NCBI GenBank assembly: GCA_032690845.1
Contig: CM064429.1
Location: 16,834,569-16,898,568 of the forward strand
DNA length: 64,000 nt
Direction: 5' to 3'
From: Eleusine coracana subsp. coracana
Lineage: Eukaryota > Streptophyta > Magnoliopsida > Poales > Poaceae
Part shown: positions 1-9,881 of the stretch, in pieces
Numbering within the stretch: position 1 is the stretch's first letter
How the letters are laid out: each line of letters starts with the position of its first letter
Made by a program: the position numbers and the translations under genes
The notes under the pieces: generated by a model
Told to the model about the DNA's origin: nothing
What the model saw: the letters and a program-made list of their open reading frames with translations, nothing else
Database searches by the model: none

Positions 1-834
1 TTTGTCTATTATATTATATTCTACAAATATGAATTCACACTCATACATTTGGTAGTACATAGCAGGTCCATTTTTAAAAGAACTCAAATGTCTTTTTAAA
101 CACTTCACGAAATAGGGATTGTTGCTCGTTTTAGATTAAAAAATAGGTCCAATCTTTCAAAGTATGAAAAAGATATCTCGTTTTAATGCAATAGTTCAAA
201 ATAGGTCTACGAATGCAATTGCCCTAAGAAATTGGGCCTACATGACATCACAAGACAAATTTAAAGACACTCTTTTCTATAAGTAATACACCTAGATGAG
301 ATATTGTAGGACATGAACAAGAATATGGTTTGTATGTAATTTGTATGTTTATGGATCTTGATGATATTGTGAAACAAATTTAAGACATTTTATCTTTTCT
401 CTAACTATAGGTCGATTTTTCACAATCTTATTTTTGAAGTGTCCTACAGATAAATTATTCTTGATTCAAACAGGCAAAATTAAGTAGTTCATAGTGGCTG
501 CTTAGTAAGTGTTTGTATGATTACCTTCCTTTTTGTTATGAGGAGTTTGTTACCTCTTGTAAATAAGAAACAATGCAACATTTTTATTGATATATATAGC
601 TACGAAAAGAACTACTTCCTAGCTATGTGGCATAGCACAACATGTGGTTGGATCAACAAAATATATAGTTAATAGTCTCTACTATAAAAGTTAAACTTGT
701 GGCTAATCTCATTTACCTGAGTATATAGCCAGCACTCATCGTCATCCCTGGATCCAACTGCAGAATCCAGCCCTGACCGCCAGATGTTTTGGATGTGAAT
801 TAAAACATGGACCCAACAAAAAATGTTACGCTGC
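1..834. other. AT-rich region, no gene seen
   Basis: No reading frame, repeat boundary or RNA gene that I can support lies here. The only short frame (minus strand, 669-884) has no recognisable domain. Confidence 0.5.
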
Positions 835-1327
835 TTATGCCTTAATACACTGCGTGTCGTCCGAAATTTGATGACTTTTTTCACATACGTCGATGTATAC
901 CCGCCCGTAAATCGCGCTTGATCGAGGGAACGCGAAATTTTCCAATCCCCAGATCCTCTCCTCCCTCGATCTCTCTCCCACGGTGTGCCGCAGATGTCGT
1001 CGGAGCCACGTCGCCGTGAGGCGTCCCTGAGGCGCCCGACTCCTCTGCCTCCCCGCTAAAGGACACTGCCCGCTCGTGCGCCAGCGGCGCCGCGTTGGGG
1101 GCACTGGAGACGAACACGCTCTCGGACGCCGCTTGTCTGCTTCCTCCCTCTTCACCAGCCTGATCCCTGAAAGCTGCACCAAATTTCAGAGAGAACGGGA
1201 ACCTCCATCATGGAGAGGTGCGGTTTTTGACTCCCCTGTCTCAGCGCGCAGTAGATCGAGTTTTTGGTTGCGCGCGGTTGTTGGCTTCGGTCTGATGGCG
1301 GCGTGGTTCGCGGGGGCACAGGAGCAG
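835..1327 (+). other. CpG-rich leader / first-exon candidate
   Basis: This is an abrupt island of GC- and CpG-rich sequence between AT-rich flanks, as is usual for the 5' end of a grass gene. Pyrimidine-rich CTCTCC runs near 955-980 look like a 5' leader. An ATG at 1295 opens a short frame (MAAWFAGAQEQ) ending in CAG, and the next bases from 1328 are GTTAAT, a plausible intron donor followed by T-rich, intron-like DNA. A second ATG at 993 opens only a 21-codon frame. The encoded peptide is too short to assign to a family. Whether this leader belongs to the BED zinc-finger remnants further right is not shown. It could also be a captured or orphan promoter. Confidence 0.3.
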
Positions 1328-3589
1328 GTTAATTTTTGCCTTTGTTCTTGGTTATGAGTGGTTCAACGATGCATCTTGTTGCGGTGAGGAGGTGCGGGTT
1401 TGATAGAATTGGGCAGGTGAATCTATAACTGTTTCAATTCGATTCTGGACTGTGTTCTTGGTGTTTGGTTGGTTCAAAGTCTTTTCTCCTATTAGTTGGT
1501 TCATGCGTTTCGAGTAGAGTTATGGGCCTGAGATTTGTTGGTTGTTCCTGCACGTAGAACAATATGATTTATTGCGATTCCTAGATTCAGTTGCTACTTG
1601 TTCCTGCAGTCCTCGCTCTCGCCGAGAGCAGTCTCATGAACGACGCCATTTTTTAGATTAGTCAACTTCTTTGTTCTGATTGGATGTGTTCCCCCCACAT
1701 TGCATTCTTGTGGCCTTTTCCTGCGCTCCTCAATTCATTATTCCAAACAGTTTGTTGCCTGAGTAGTTCATGCAATTAGGAACCCAGCCACGTGCATGGT
1801 TATGTGTATGCTCATTTTTGGGCTTAACTTTACAGGTTATTGACCAGCAAACTAAGTAGCTAAACACTTCTTACATTGAGAAGTTGGTTGTGTTCTCTTC
1901 ATACACTGCACCTTAGATTATTATTTTACTGAGCTTGGGTGATTGTTGCTTATGAGAATTTCAAGATAGTTGACAATATTATTTTCTGGAATAACTAATC
2001 AAATCCATTTTTAACAGCAAGTCATTAGCTAAACACCAGTGGAGAATTCAGTTCTCAGGTCTTCATGTTCAGTCTATTGCCAAATGAGCAGGTGCGAAAT
2101 TGAGAATTTAGTTATGTTCTGTCCATACATTTGCCCCCATTATATTAATAATATTTTTACCGAGTTTGGGTGAATGCTCTGGTTGTGAGAATTTATAAAA
2201 TGCAGACAGTTGACTAAATTCTTTTCTGGTTATATTGCTCTGAGATGAGACAATAGGCAAGTGAATGCACCTGTTTGGACTTCGACAGGTTAAAGCACAT
2301 GCTCAGTGGTAAGCAGTTCACCGGGTAACCAACCAAACTCACTGCTAGTCAGGTGTTGAATGATGGATGCCTATAATTTACATACATATGGTTCTTGTGT
2401 GTCTATTGTTTATTTGCGGCACTCATTCATGCTCTTGTGGCAGGTTCTTCATGTTTGTGCACGCTGACTCTGCTATCAGGCCACCCCGACCAGACAAGAC
2501 TGCCTTGCTGCTTGTGGCTGGAAGGCTCGATAAGGATCCTAGAGTCATAAATGGAATCCGATACTGTATTTTCTTACAGTCAAAATATCAGTCTGTGTAT
2601 GTATTCCCTCATATTTCATGAGCATCTTGTTTGCTCTTAACTTCTGTACAGATTGAGTAGCCAAGGAACTAGACATCATTTGTGGGTACTTGTTGTGTTG
2701 CTGACACAAATTGCTGATATTTTAAAAATATATGCAGGTGAAGGTAAAGTGACCTATAAAGGGGCACGAGATATACATGTATAGTGCCTACCATTTTCAT
2801 ATGTTCTGAAGATTTCTGATTTTTTTTTTGGTAGCAACCGGCCCTTTATGAAAATTCATATACTTTTATAATTTCCAGAACTATCTTAGAGATTGGAATA
2901 TAGTAGCATCTGGATGACATCAGTATTCATTGACCGGTATTGCTGACATTTGTAAATGATTAGAGGACAATTGAACAGCAGCAAGCCCGTCTCACAGAGA
3001 TTAAAATTGTATTCTTATTGGCTCATCTGACCACATGGACTAAGGCTTTATAGCTCACTAAAAAAATAACATGCGGTTTGGTGAATTATAAACTATGTTC
3101 ATCTGCATTGTTTTTTTCCCAAGCCTGGAGATGAAATTTAAATCTCCTTTTTATTTGTCACTACAGATACCATGATGAAAGAGGTCCACATTTGCCATAG
3201 CTGAACCAGTAAAAGGTATATGGATGTATCAGATACATGTGCATGATATACCAGTTCTGTGTGCACAAAATATCAGTAAATGGTAGATGGATATATCAGG
3301 TCTGCACATTTGTGATGAACTGAGCAATAGCCCAGAATTGATGTAATCCTATTCAATGCAGCATTTGTGATGAACTGAGCAATAGCCCAGAATTGTTGTA
3401 ATCCTATTCAATGCAGCTAGAGGTTGATTACTATTTTTTACAAATAAAATTTTAATCTGATATGATAGATGGGGAAGGAAGAAGGAAGGCTATGCGTGGT
3501 TGGGTGCTCACTTTCCTGAACAAGACCAGTTCCCCTGGACCATATTATTTTCATCTTCCTTGTTTTTTTTGTATTATATAGGTAGACAC
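1328..3589. other. AT-rich, intron-like region
   Basis: T-rich DNA with no supported gene. A plus-strand frame at 2440-2620 (RFFMFVHADSAIRPPRPD...) has somewhat coding-like composition but matches no family that I recognise, so it is not called. A 55-bp tandem duplication lies at its right end. Confidence 0.4.
3307..3416. repeat. Two-copy 55-bp tandem duplication
   Basis: The unit beginning CATTTGTGATGAACTGAGC occurs at 3307-3361 and again at 3362-3416. The only difference noticed is one base (GATG versus GTTG). It is a recent local duplication with no coding content. Confidence 0.85.
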
Positions 3590-3835
3590 AACGGTCTGAT
3601 GGTTCTGATGGTCTTTCCAGATTTAGAAATAAGAAAAGGTCTAAGGTGTGGGATGAGTACAAGCTTATCTTTGTGAATGGAGTGATTCAGAGTGTCGCTG
3701 CTGCTATATTCTCATGAGTTGCAAAGGTGCTGATGGGCAATCCAATGGAACAGTGGCCGCACCAGAAGATTTGTTGAGGAAAGGATGGGCTAGGTCTGGT
3801 CCAGCAGAAACAGGATGCAGATCTTATTGTATGCT
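3590..3835 (+). pseudogene. BED-type zinc-finger remnant, copy 1
   Basis: The plus strand encodes RSKVWDEYKLIFVNGVIQ, followed in another frame by ECRCCYILMSCKGADGQSNGT. This is the pattern of a BED finger: an aromatic and charged SxVWxxF/Y block, a short spacer, then CxxC. BED fingers bind DNA and are found in hAT transposases and in domesticated plant proteins derived from them. The CxxC half is shifted in frame relative to the first half, and the long frame ends at TGA (3714-3716). The fragment is therefore decayed or is an exon with boundaries I cannot see. A second BED-like piece lies about 0.9 kb downstream on the same strand. No transposase catalytic or dimerisation domain is visible. 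Confidence 0.5.
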
Positions 3836-3860
3836 TTATTTGTTGCGTTTTTTGGATGGT

Positions 3861-4135
3861 GCTTTATTAGTTGCTGATTAGCACTATAGCAAGAGACCAG
3901 ATAATAATATTAGTATAGGCACTTTAAGAATTTTAACCATCAGAATTTTTGCTGCTGCATATAGCAATATTTATTGGTCCAACAGCAACAGGATGTGGAT
4001 CGTATGGTATGCTTTATTAGTTGCTGATTAGCACTGTAGCAAGAGATCAGATAATAATATTAGTATAGGCACTTCAAGAATTTTAACCTATCAGTTTTTT
4101 TGCTGCTGCATTTAGCAATATTTATTCTTGTGTTG
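3861..4135. repeat. 150-bp tandem duplication
   Basis: The segment starting GCTTTATTAGTTGCTGATTA at 3861 recurs at 4011 with about 95% identity over roughly 125 bases. A further related piece (GGTCCAGCAGAAACAGGATG) precedes the first copy near 3797. It lies between the two BED remnants. Confidence 0.8.
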
Positions 4136-4439
4136 TTTTACAATGAGTGCAATTTGATGAATAAAAAATTAGTCTGATTTCAATGTTTATCCTAACTCTT
4201 TATACCTACTTTGATATTGTGAAGGATATAAGTGGGTCATTCTACCTTAATCTGTTTGCACAGTAGATTCAAAATATGGCAACGCATTATCATGTACATC
4301 TCATGTCAGAAATGTTGCTGTTTTTTATGTTAGACGTTGTAAACTCAGGTTGAAACTGCCATTTTCGTCATGGAGGTTGTGTGTCCATTGTGTCTTTCAT
4401 ATTTTACACATACTCTGAATGAACTATTTAAATTTTATT

Positions 4440-4865
4440 ATGCATTAGTGTTGAATGCGTTGAAACAGTGGACCAGATTCTTCCAGATTCACTCGATGAC
4501 ATCAACTTGGTAACTCATAGTGAGAACAACAAACAGTGGACCAGATTTTATGTTGATGGGAGAATCCAGGGCGCTGACTGTGTCCATTGCAACAAACGGC
4601 TCATATAAAGGTAGAACCCATTTGACTTGACATACGCTGACTTGTCTAGCACGAGGTGGAACTACCTTAAATCATCAGAAGAGTGTGTTTCAGTCCAGTG
4701 TACCAAATTTCAAGTCTAGGCTTCAAGATGATCTTTCACATGCCTTGGCCAATGGTAGGGTTCAGATTGCAGAATATGCTAGCAAGTTCCGCAAGGGAAA
4801 TAACTCCGGTGATACAACCCCTGAAGGCCATCACATTCTAGCTTTACCAACAATCACCTGCTAAG
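4440..4865 (+). pseudogene. BED-type zinc-finger remnant, copy 2
   Basis: The segment QWTRFYVDGRIQGADCVHC matches the first half of a BED finger, including the CxxC pair, and is followed by NKRL. A TAA then interrupts the frame near 4608. Further right, in a shifted frame, TRGGTT and HQKS resemble the G-T-T...H region that completes a BED finger. After that a frame reads RLQDDLSHALANGRVQIAEY without a recognised domain. With copy 1 this suggests a protein with two BED fingers, as in some grass hAT-related genes, now broken. Intron boundaries could account for some of the frame breaks, but the in-frame stop favours a pseudogene. Confidence 0.5.
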
Positions 4866-5265
4866 GCTCTTGCAGACATAAGTATGAAATTTCACCAAGA
4901 AGCATCTTATCGACAGCTAACTAAAATGATTATTTTGCATGGTTTATCCCTTGTCTGTTGTTGAGCATGCAGAAATGAGAAGGTTTGCAAAGATCCACAA
5001 TCCAGGGTGTAACCCACGCATAGCTTCGAGTTTCCTTGTCAGCAAATATGTGGGTCACTGAAGGAGCAGAGCTCTGAGTTAAGTATCTCTGTTTCATAGC
5101 ACATTTTATTGATTCAGATTGGAAACTTTCAAAGGATCATCAAGTTTGTTGCTTTTTGGTCCTCTCCTACAAGTTTGGAAAGGATGATACATTATAAGGA
5201 CACTTGTCTACTAGATTCAGAGAGGGCGGGCCATTCAATATTATATGGGAAGCTATAAGAGATTG
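4866..5265. other. Low-copy tail before the first LTR
   Basis: No gene, RNA or repeat boundary is recognised here. The segment ends where an LTR begins with TGAAAGG at 5266. Confidence 0.4.
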
Positions 5266-5883
5266 TGAAAGGACTTGATGTCGCCTAGAGGGGGGGGGGG
5301 AGTTGAATAGGCGTAACCTAAAATCAATAAAACTTTTTCTCACAAATTAATACAACTCAGTCTGACCTCCTTGTTAACCAGGTCAGACCTCCTTGTACGG
5401 GCAGAAACAGACCCAACTCCCAAATTTGAATTCTAGCTCAAATTGAGACTTGCGGTGATGCTCCAAAGATTTTTCTTAGCATGTACACGTAGTACCTACA
5501 CACAAATGGGCACACCAAAGTAGATCGAAGCGGAAGCACAAGTATAAGCTAGAAAACAACTATGAATGTAAATCGGCGAGGAGACACAAAATTTGTTTCA
5601 CCAAACTTCAGGACCACCAACCATGATCCCTACGTCTCCGTTTAGAAAGCTTGAGTTGCTCACAAGGCCAACTCCAAGCCGGGTCTCTTTCAACCTCTTT
5701 CCCCAAATCCAATAACCTGATCTTTTTCACGACGGAGGCAAGATCACAACCCTCACAAACTTTCTCAAGGCTCACCACAAGCTAGTGAGCTCTAGGATGA
5801 CGCCTAGCCGTCTAGGAGGTTTCCCTCTAGGAGTAACAAATGCTCCACGAGTTGCTTGACGCAACCAAAGTGCTCAAGGCTAT
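5266..5883 (-). repeat. Truncated SIRE/Maximus-type copia LTR
   Basis: The sequence starts TGAAAGGACTTGATGTCGCC and then has the CCTAGAGGGGG...TTGAATAGG block. The same start is seen in the two complete copia LTR pairs of this window (29878 and 33373, 57353). Further homologous blocks follow in the same order (caccaaac...ccctacgtctcc, gggtctctttcaacc, tgacgcctagccgtctagg, agtaacaaatg). Only about 620 bases of an expected 1.8-2 kb remain, because gypsy gag sequence begins at 5884. It is oriented as part of a minus-strand element. No partner LTR is visible. A GTCTGACCT/GTCAGACCT pair (5360-5393) is this family's version of the paired palindromes described separately. Confidence 0.7.
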
Positions 5884-6995
5884 GGAGCAAATGTTCCAAT
5901 TGAGCAGATTTTGAAGCATACCAAGATTATGAAGCAACAGATGGGACAACTATCACAAGCCATTCAAGGCAACAAGGGGGCTATTCCTGACAATACGATG
6001 ACTGCAGAACAGTTGAAGGCAATACCTACACGATCAGGAAAACAAACAGAAGATCTAGAGCACTCTGCGGGAGTAAAGAAGCCCCGCGCCGATCGGCCCA
6101 CACTCGGCGCCAATCGGCGCGACGACCCTGTCAGAGCCGATCGGCTCCCTGAGCGCCGATCGGCGCAAGGAAGATGATGACCTCTCTGGTCTGAAAATGG
6201 GCGTGGAGACAAAAGAGCATGGCCCTGCCATGTTTCTGGATACTCAACTACTGACGAAGATAGAAAGAGCGCGGCAACACGACGAGCAGTTTGCGAGTTT
6301 TGTCGATATTATGAAGAAACTTTACATCAATGTCCGTTTTGTTGACGTTATCCAAGTTCCCACCTATGCCAAGTACATTAAGGACATGATGCAAAACAAG
6401 AAGTCTCTAGTTTCTAAGGAGGTTGTGAAGGTCACTAAGGAACTAACGGCGGTAATCAATAATGTTGCACTGGAGAAGAAACCCGACCCTGGATCACCAA
6501 GCATCAAATGCATGATTGGAACAAGGATATTTGATAGGTGCTTGTGCAATCTTGGAGCAAGCGTAAGTGTTATGCCCCGTCATATTCACAAATCTCAATT
6601 TGCCTGAATTAGAGCCTACGGGTATGTGTTTGGAGTTAGCCGATCAATCAGTACGTTTCCCTGATAGAATTGCTGAGGATGTGCCTGTTCAAATTGGAGA
6701 TCATATCGTCCCTGTTGATTTTATTGTGCTTGACATGGATAAGAGGATAAGGACCCCGTTGATCTTAGGCAGACCCTTCTTGAGGACAGCAAAGGCAAGT
6801 ATTGATGTTGGGAGTGGTGAGATAAGCTTCGATATAAGTGGGACTCCCTACTCTTTCAAGTTTCGCCCAAAGGGAGAAGAGTGTCGTGCTATTGATGAAG
6901 TGAAGAGATACAAGACACCGTGGCATCGTAGCGTCGAAAGTAATTGGAGGGGATGTATGGATAGGTCGTCCAAGCTATATGAACCATGGAGATAA
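5884..6995 (+). pseudogene. Athila-like gag C-terminus and protease (broken)
   Basis: This is the 3' part of a gypsy gag-protease gene related to the intact one at 41884-44385. The gag tail (EQILKHTKIMKQQMG...) runs in one frame to a stop at 6175. A second frame from 6197 carries QFASFVDIMKKLYINV and VIQVPTYAKYIKDM, then the protease block CNLGASVSVMP. A third frame from about 6567 completes it with IVPVDFIVLDMD, LILGRPFLRTA and IDVGSGEISF. Two frameshifts therefore break it, and its 5' end is lost at the junction with the LTR fragment. The active-site triplet reads NLGAS rather than D-[ST]-G-A; the 41.9-kb relative reads DLGAS, so the catalytic Asp is missing here. Four copies of the GCGCCGATCGGCGC palindrome lie inside the gag frame (6086-6166) and add Arg/Asp-rich residues. 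Confidence 0.8.
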
Positions 6996-8190
6996 GATAA
7001 CCTTGTAGTGTCGCGGTCTCACATCCCGCAACGTGACACTAAGGATTGATTGTATGCGGGGAGGTCAAGCTCTTTGACCTCTAAATAACTAGAGCGCTCT
7101 TGGGAGGCAACCCAATGATCGGGGGATTTAGAAGTTATTTAGTGCTTATGGGAGAGCAACCCATTTCATTTAGTTAATTAGTGCTGGCCAGGAGGGCAAC
7201 TCGGTGTTTTTAAATTTGCTTGCTTGTGATAAAAACAATCTCCCGAATAATAATAAAAAATAGAAAAGTATGTGCTTAATTCTTGTGTGCTCTTGCGTTG
7301 TCTGTTTATTCGTGTAAAACTGTGTATATACATACTATAGACTAACAATGCAGGAATATAAAAAAAAAAGACCAAAAATAGGAAGGAACAGAGCTTGCGC
7401 CGATCGGCGCAGTATTGCCCAAGTCAGGACAGAAGGCCGACGACGCTCAGAGGGGTGCTAAAAATCAACCAGCAGAGTAATTTTCAGAGACAAAGCTATT
7501 TTTAAGGTAATCAAAAATCTTTTGAATTAATTTTTGTGTGCAAAATGGTTGCTAAATAACGCAAGAAAGGATGAAGAGCAACATCTAGCGAAGAAGCGAG
7601 GGGCCTGAAGCAAAAACGGACTTCACGCCGATTGGCGCGGGTCAGCGCCAATCGGCGCTGTCATCAGATGAGCCCCGATACGTATGCCGATACTACAGGA
7701 ACATTGGAGAAGTAGAAATTAGGTGAAAGAGATAAACACGAGACATCAGAATCAGCGCCGAACCAAAAGACGAGGTGCAAGGGACTTGCGCCGTTTGGCG
7801 CCCAATTGCGCCGATCGGCACAGGTACCCATGTTGTTTCCAAATGGGCGACAAAGGCGGTAGGCGTTGATTTTGAGGAACAGGTATGATTATTATGCAGG
7901 TGTGCAGTGCAGAGAAGACACGGAATTGACCAAAAGCTGAAAAAGAGACGGTGCGCCGATCGGCGAGGATCCGCGCCGATTGGCGCCGCCAACAAAACAT
8001 CAGGATTCCATGTTGTTTCCCTGCCAACCAACATGATGTGCCAGGAAGCGACATAAAGGAGGGGAATCAAGCATCAGAGTGGTCAGAGCATTCAAAATTT
8101 GAATTATGCTGATTGGCGTAGGTACCCGTGCCAATTGACGCGCTCTCAAAATTTTGAAATTTTACGACGGTTCCTTCTCCTGGAAGTTTC
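6996..8190 (+). other. Spacer between protease and ORF1-like gene
   Basis: Non-coding element interior. It contains short repeated phrases of the type GGGAGGCAACCCA (around 7101-7200) and at least nine palindrome copies, arranged as pairs (7625/7645, 7788/7808, 7953/7973, 8108/8128). No polymerase domain is present where reverse transcriptase and integrase would be expected in an autonomous gypsy element. Confidence 0.6.
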
Positions 8191-8196
8191 CCACAC

Positions 8197-8204
8197 TATA
8201 AAAG
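8197..8204 (+). promoter_or_regulatory. Internal TATA box for the ORF1-like gene
   Basis: TATAAAAG lies 95 bases upstream of the ATG at 8299, and a pyrimidine-rich leader with CATCCCGATAATCTCTCC follows. A palindrome pair at 8108-8142 sits about 55-90 bases upstream, the same arrangement as in the LTRs. This suggests that the ORF1-like gene had its own transcript. Confidence 0.5.
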
Positions 8205-8298
8205 GGAGGCTAGGCGCCCCCATTCGGCACACCATCCCGATAATCTCTCCACCTTCCCCACTACCCATGATCTCGCACACGTTCCGCATTCCTCGCAG

Positions 8299-9881
8299 AT
8301 GGATCGTCTCTGCTCCTCCGTCGGCAAGTTGGACAAGAGGCTGAGCCGGGGAAGCAGTTCCGGCGGCAGCAGCGAGTCGAGCGGTGGCTCCAACGCTCGC
8401 GATGACATGTCGGTGGGTGGTGCATCCACCGGCTCGGCGGCGGCGACATACGAGATCCGCGCCCGCCACTCCGTCTCCGGCGCGTCCCGTCCAACGAGGC
8501 GTGCTAGGAGGAGCCAAACGGCAGCAAGCCGTGGGGTTCCCACATCATCACTCGCCGGCATTCATGCCGCGCACGGTGGAGGAGGGCTTCACCCTCCTGA
8601 GCGCGGAGGAACAGCGACACTATCTCGCGGTGAGGGGAAGGTTCGTCCCCAACTTCGACTTGGACGAGACCTTCCTCACCTCGATCGGCATGTGGGAGGA
8701 CTTAAGGAGGATGCTAGACAACCTCGGCTGGGTGGATTTCCACGTCCTCCCCGTGGACTATAACCTCGACGTCGTCACCGAGGTTGCCTCTATGATGAGG
8801 CTTGGCACCGTCGAAGACGATAGCGAGGCCGTCAACTTCCGCGTCCGCGACATCAGCCACACGGTGACCATGGAGGCGGCGGCTCAAGCCTTCGGCTTCG
8901 ACGCCAACGCCGACGTCACCGGCATCCTGGGACGTGGGGAGTTGGACTCCTTTTGGAGGCGGCTCTCGTTTGTAGAAGAAATGAAGCGCGGCAACATCCG
9001 CAACCCGACCATTCCTGTCTTCCATCGGTGGTTGGCGGCGCGCATAGGCGACAAGGTCGACTCCAGCAACGTCACCGATGCGGACTTGCGGTGGCTCTTC
9101 AACGCCATCGTGAGTCCGTCTCATTGCAATCCCATGTCGGTGATGGTGCGGGGTTGGCTCGACAAGAGGGGCAAGGCAAGCAAGAAGTTGGCCTTCGAGG
9201 CCTATCTTCAACGCCTAGCAGCCCTCGTCTGCGACAGCGACGGACAGGGAGGGCGCGATGACAAGTGGGAGTGCGCGACGGAGATCAGCGAGAATATGAC
9301 TCGTGGCAATATTGTCACGGGAAGTGTTCGTGCCAGCTTCCATGTCGGCGGCACCAACGTAAAGCTCCCGTGTGCGGAGCTAGGAGTTTTTCTCCCTCGC
9401 AAGCTAGAGGGAGGAAATTGGCTTGAGGAAGGTCTCCTGGAGGGGGGCCGAGTTTTCAAGGACCGCCGTAGGCGGGTTCGACAGCCGGACACATCTACAG
9501 CAACCGGCGGCGAGTGGGACTCCTGGGGGTCACGCCAGGAGCCTCAGCAGTACCAGTCAGGGTGGAGCGACGCAGCGGGCGGTTCACAGCCCTCTGCGCC
9601 GATCGGCGCAGGCGATGCACCGGTCGGCGCACCCTACTGCAGTGTGGGCATTGACTACAGGTACCAAGGGCGTGTACCAGTGGTGCCTCCTGTGCCCAGT
9701 GCAGACTTTTTTCGTGTCCATGCAGGGGTACCTTGACAACAACATGCACTACATCGAGCGCGTGGAGGAAGCCATGTCCCAATGGAGGTACAACCACGAT
9801 GGGATGGTGGAGGAGTTCGAGCGACTCAAGGCGCGGTGCTATGGCTTCGATCAGCCACCGACTCCACTTTTGGATGACTAG
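8299..9881 (+). pseudogene. Athila-ORF1-like protein (three frames)
   Basis: The N-terminus (MDRLCSSVGKLDKRL, Ser/Gly-rich) starts at 8299 in one frame. The core runs in a second frame to 9736, and the C-terminal helix (IERVEEAMSQWRYNHDGMVEEF) in a third to 9881, so at least two frameshifts are present. The core holds FVPNFDLDETFLTSIGM, LGWVDFH, FWRRLSF, IRNPTIPVFHRWLA and CNPMSVMVRGWLD. These match block by block the minus-strand protein at 40355-41844 (FDPDFLEKIGM, MGWLNF, SFWKKIS, IHNPTLRFMHVWLA, AECMIDQWLD). This is the class of extra ORF known from Athila-type gypsy elements ('retrotransposon ORF-1'), whose function is not established. GC content is far higher than in neighbouring spacers. 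A palindrome pair lies inside the frame at 9596-9630. Confidence 0.65.

Noticed and set aside
835..1182. Minus-strand frames in the CpG-rich island (115 and 78 residues)
   Set aside because: They are Arg/Pro-rich, overlap one another in several frames and have no domain. GC-rich DNA lacks stop codons by chance.
2367..2621. An 84-residue plus-strand frame with RFFMFVHADSAIRPPRPD
   Set aside because: The composition is mildly coding-like, but there is no recognised family, splice context or neighbour to support it.
8146..9797. Long minus-strand frames opposite the ORF1-like gene
   Set aside because: They are antisense shadows of a GC-rich gene whose plus-strand protein has a clear homologue at 40355-41844.
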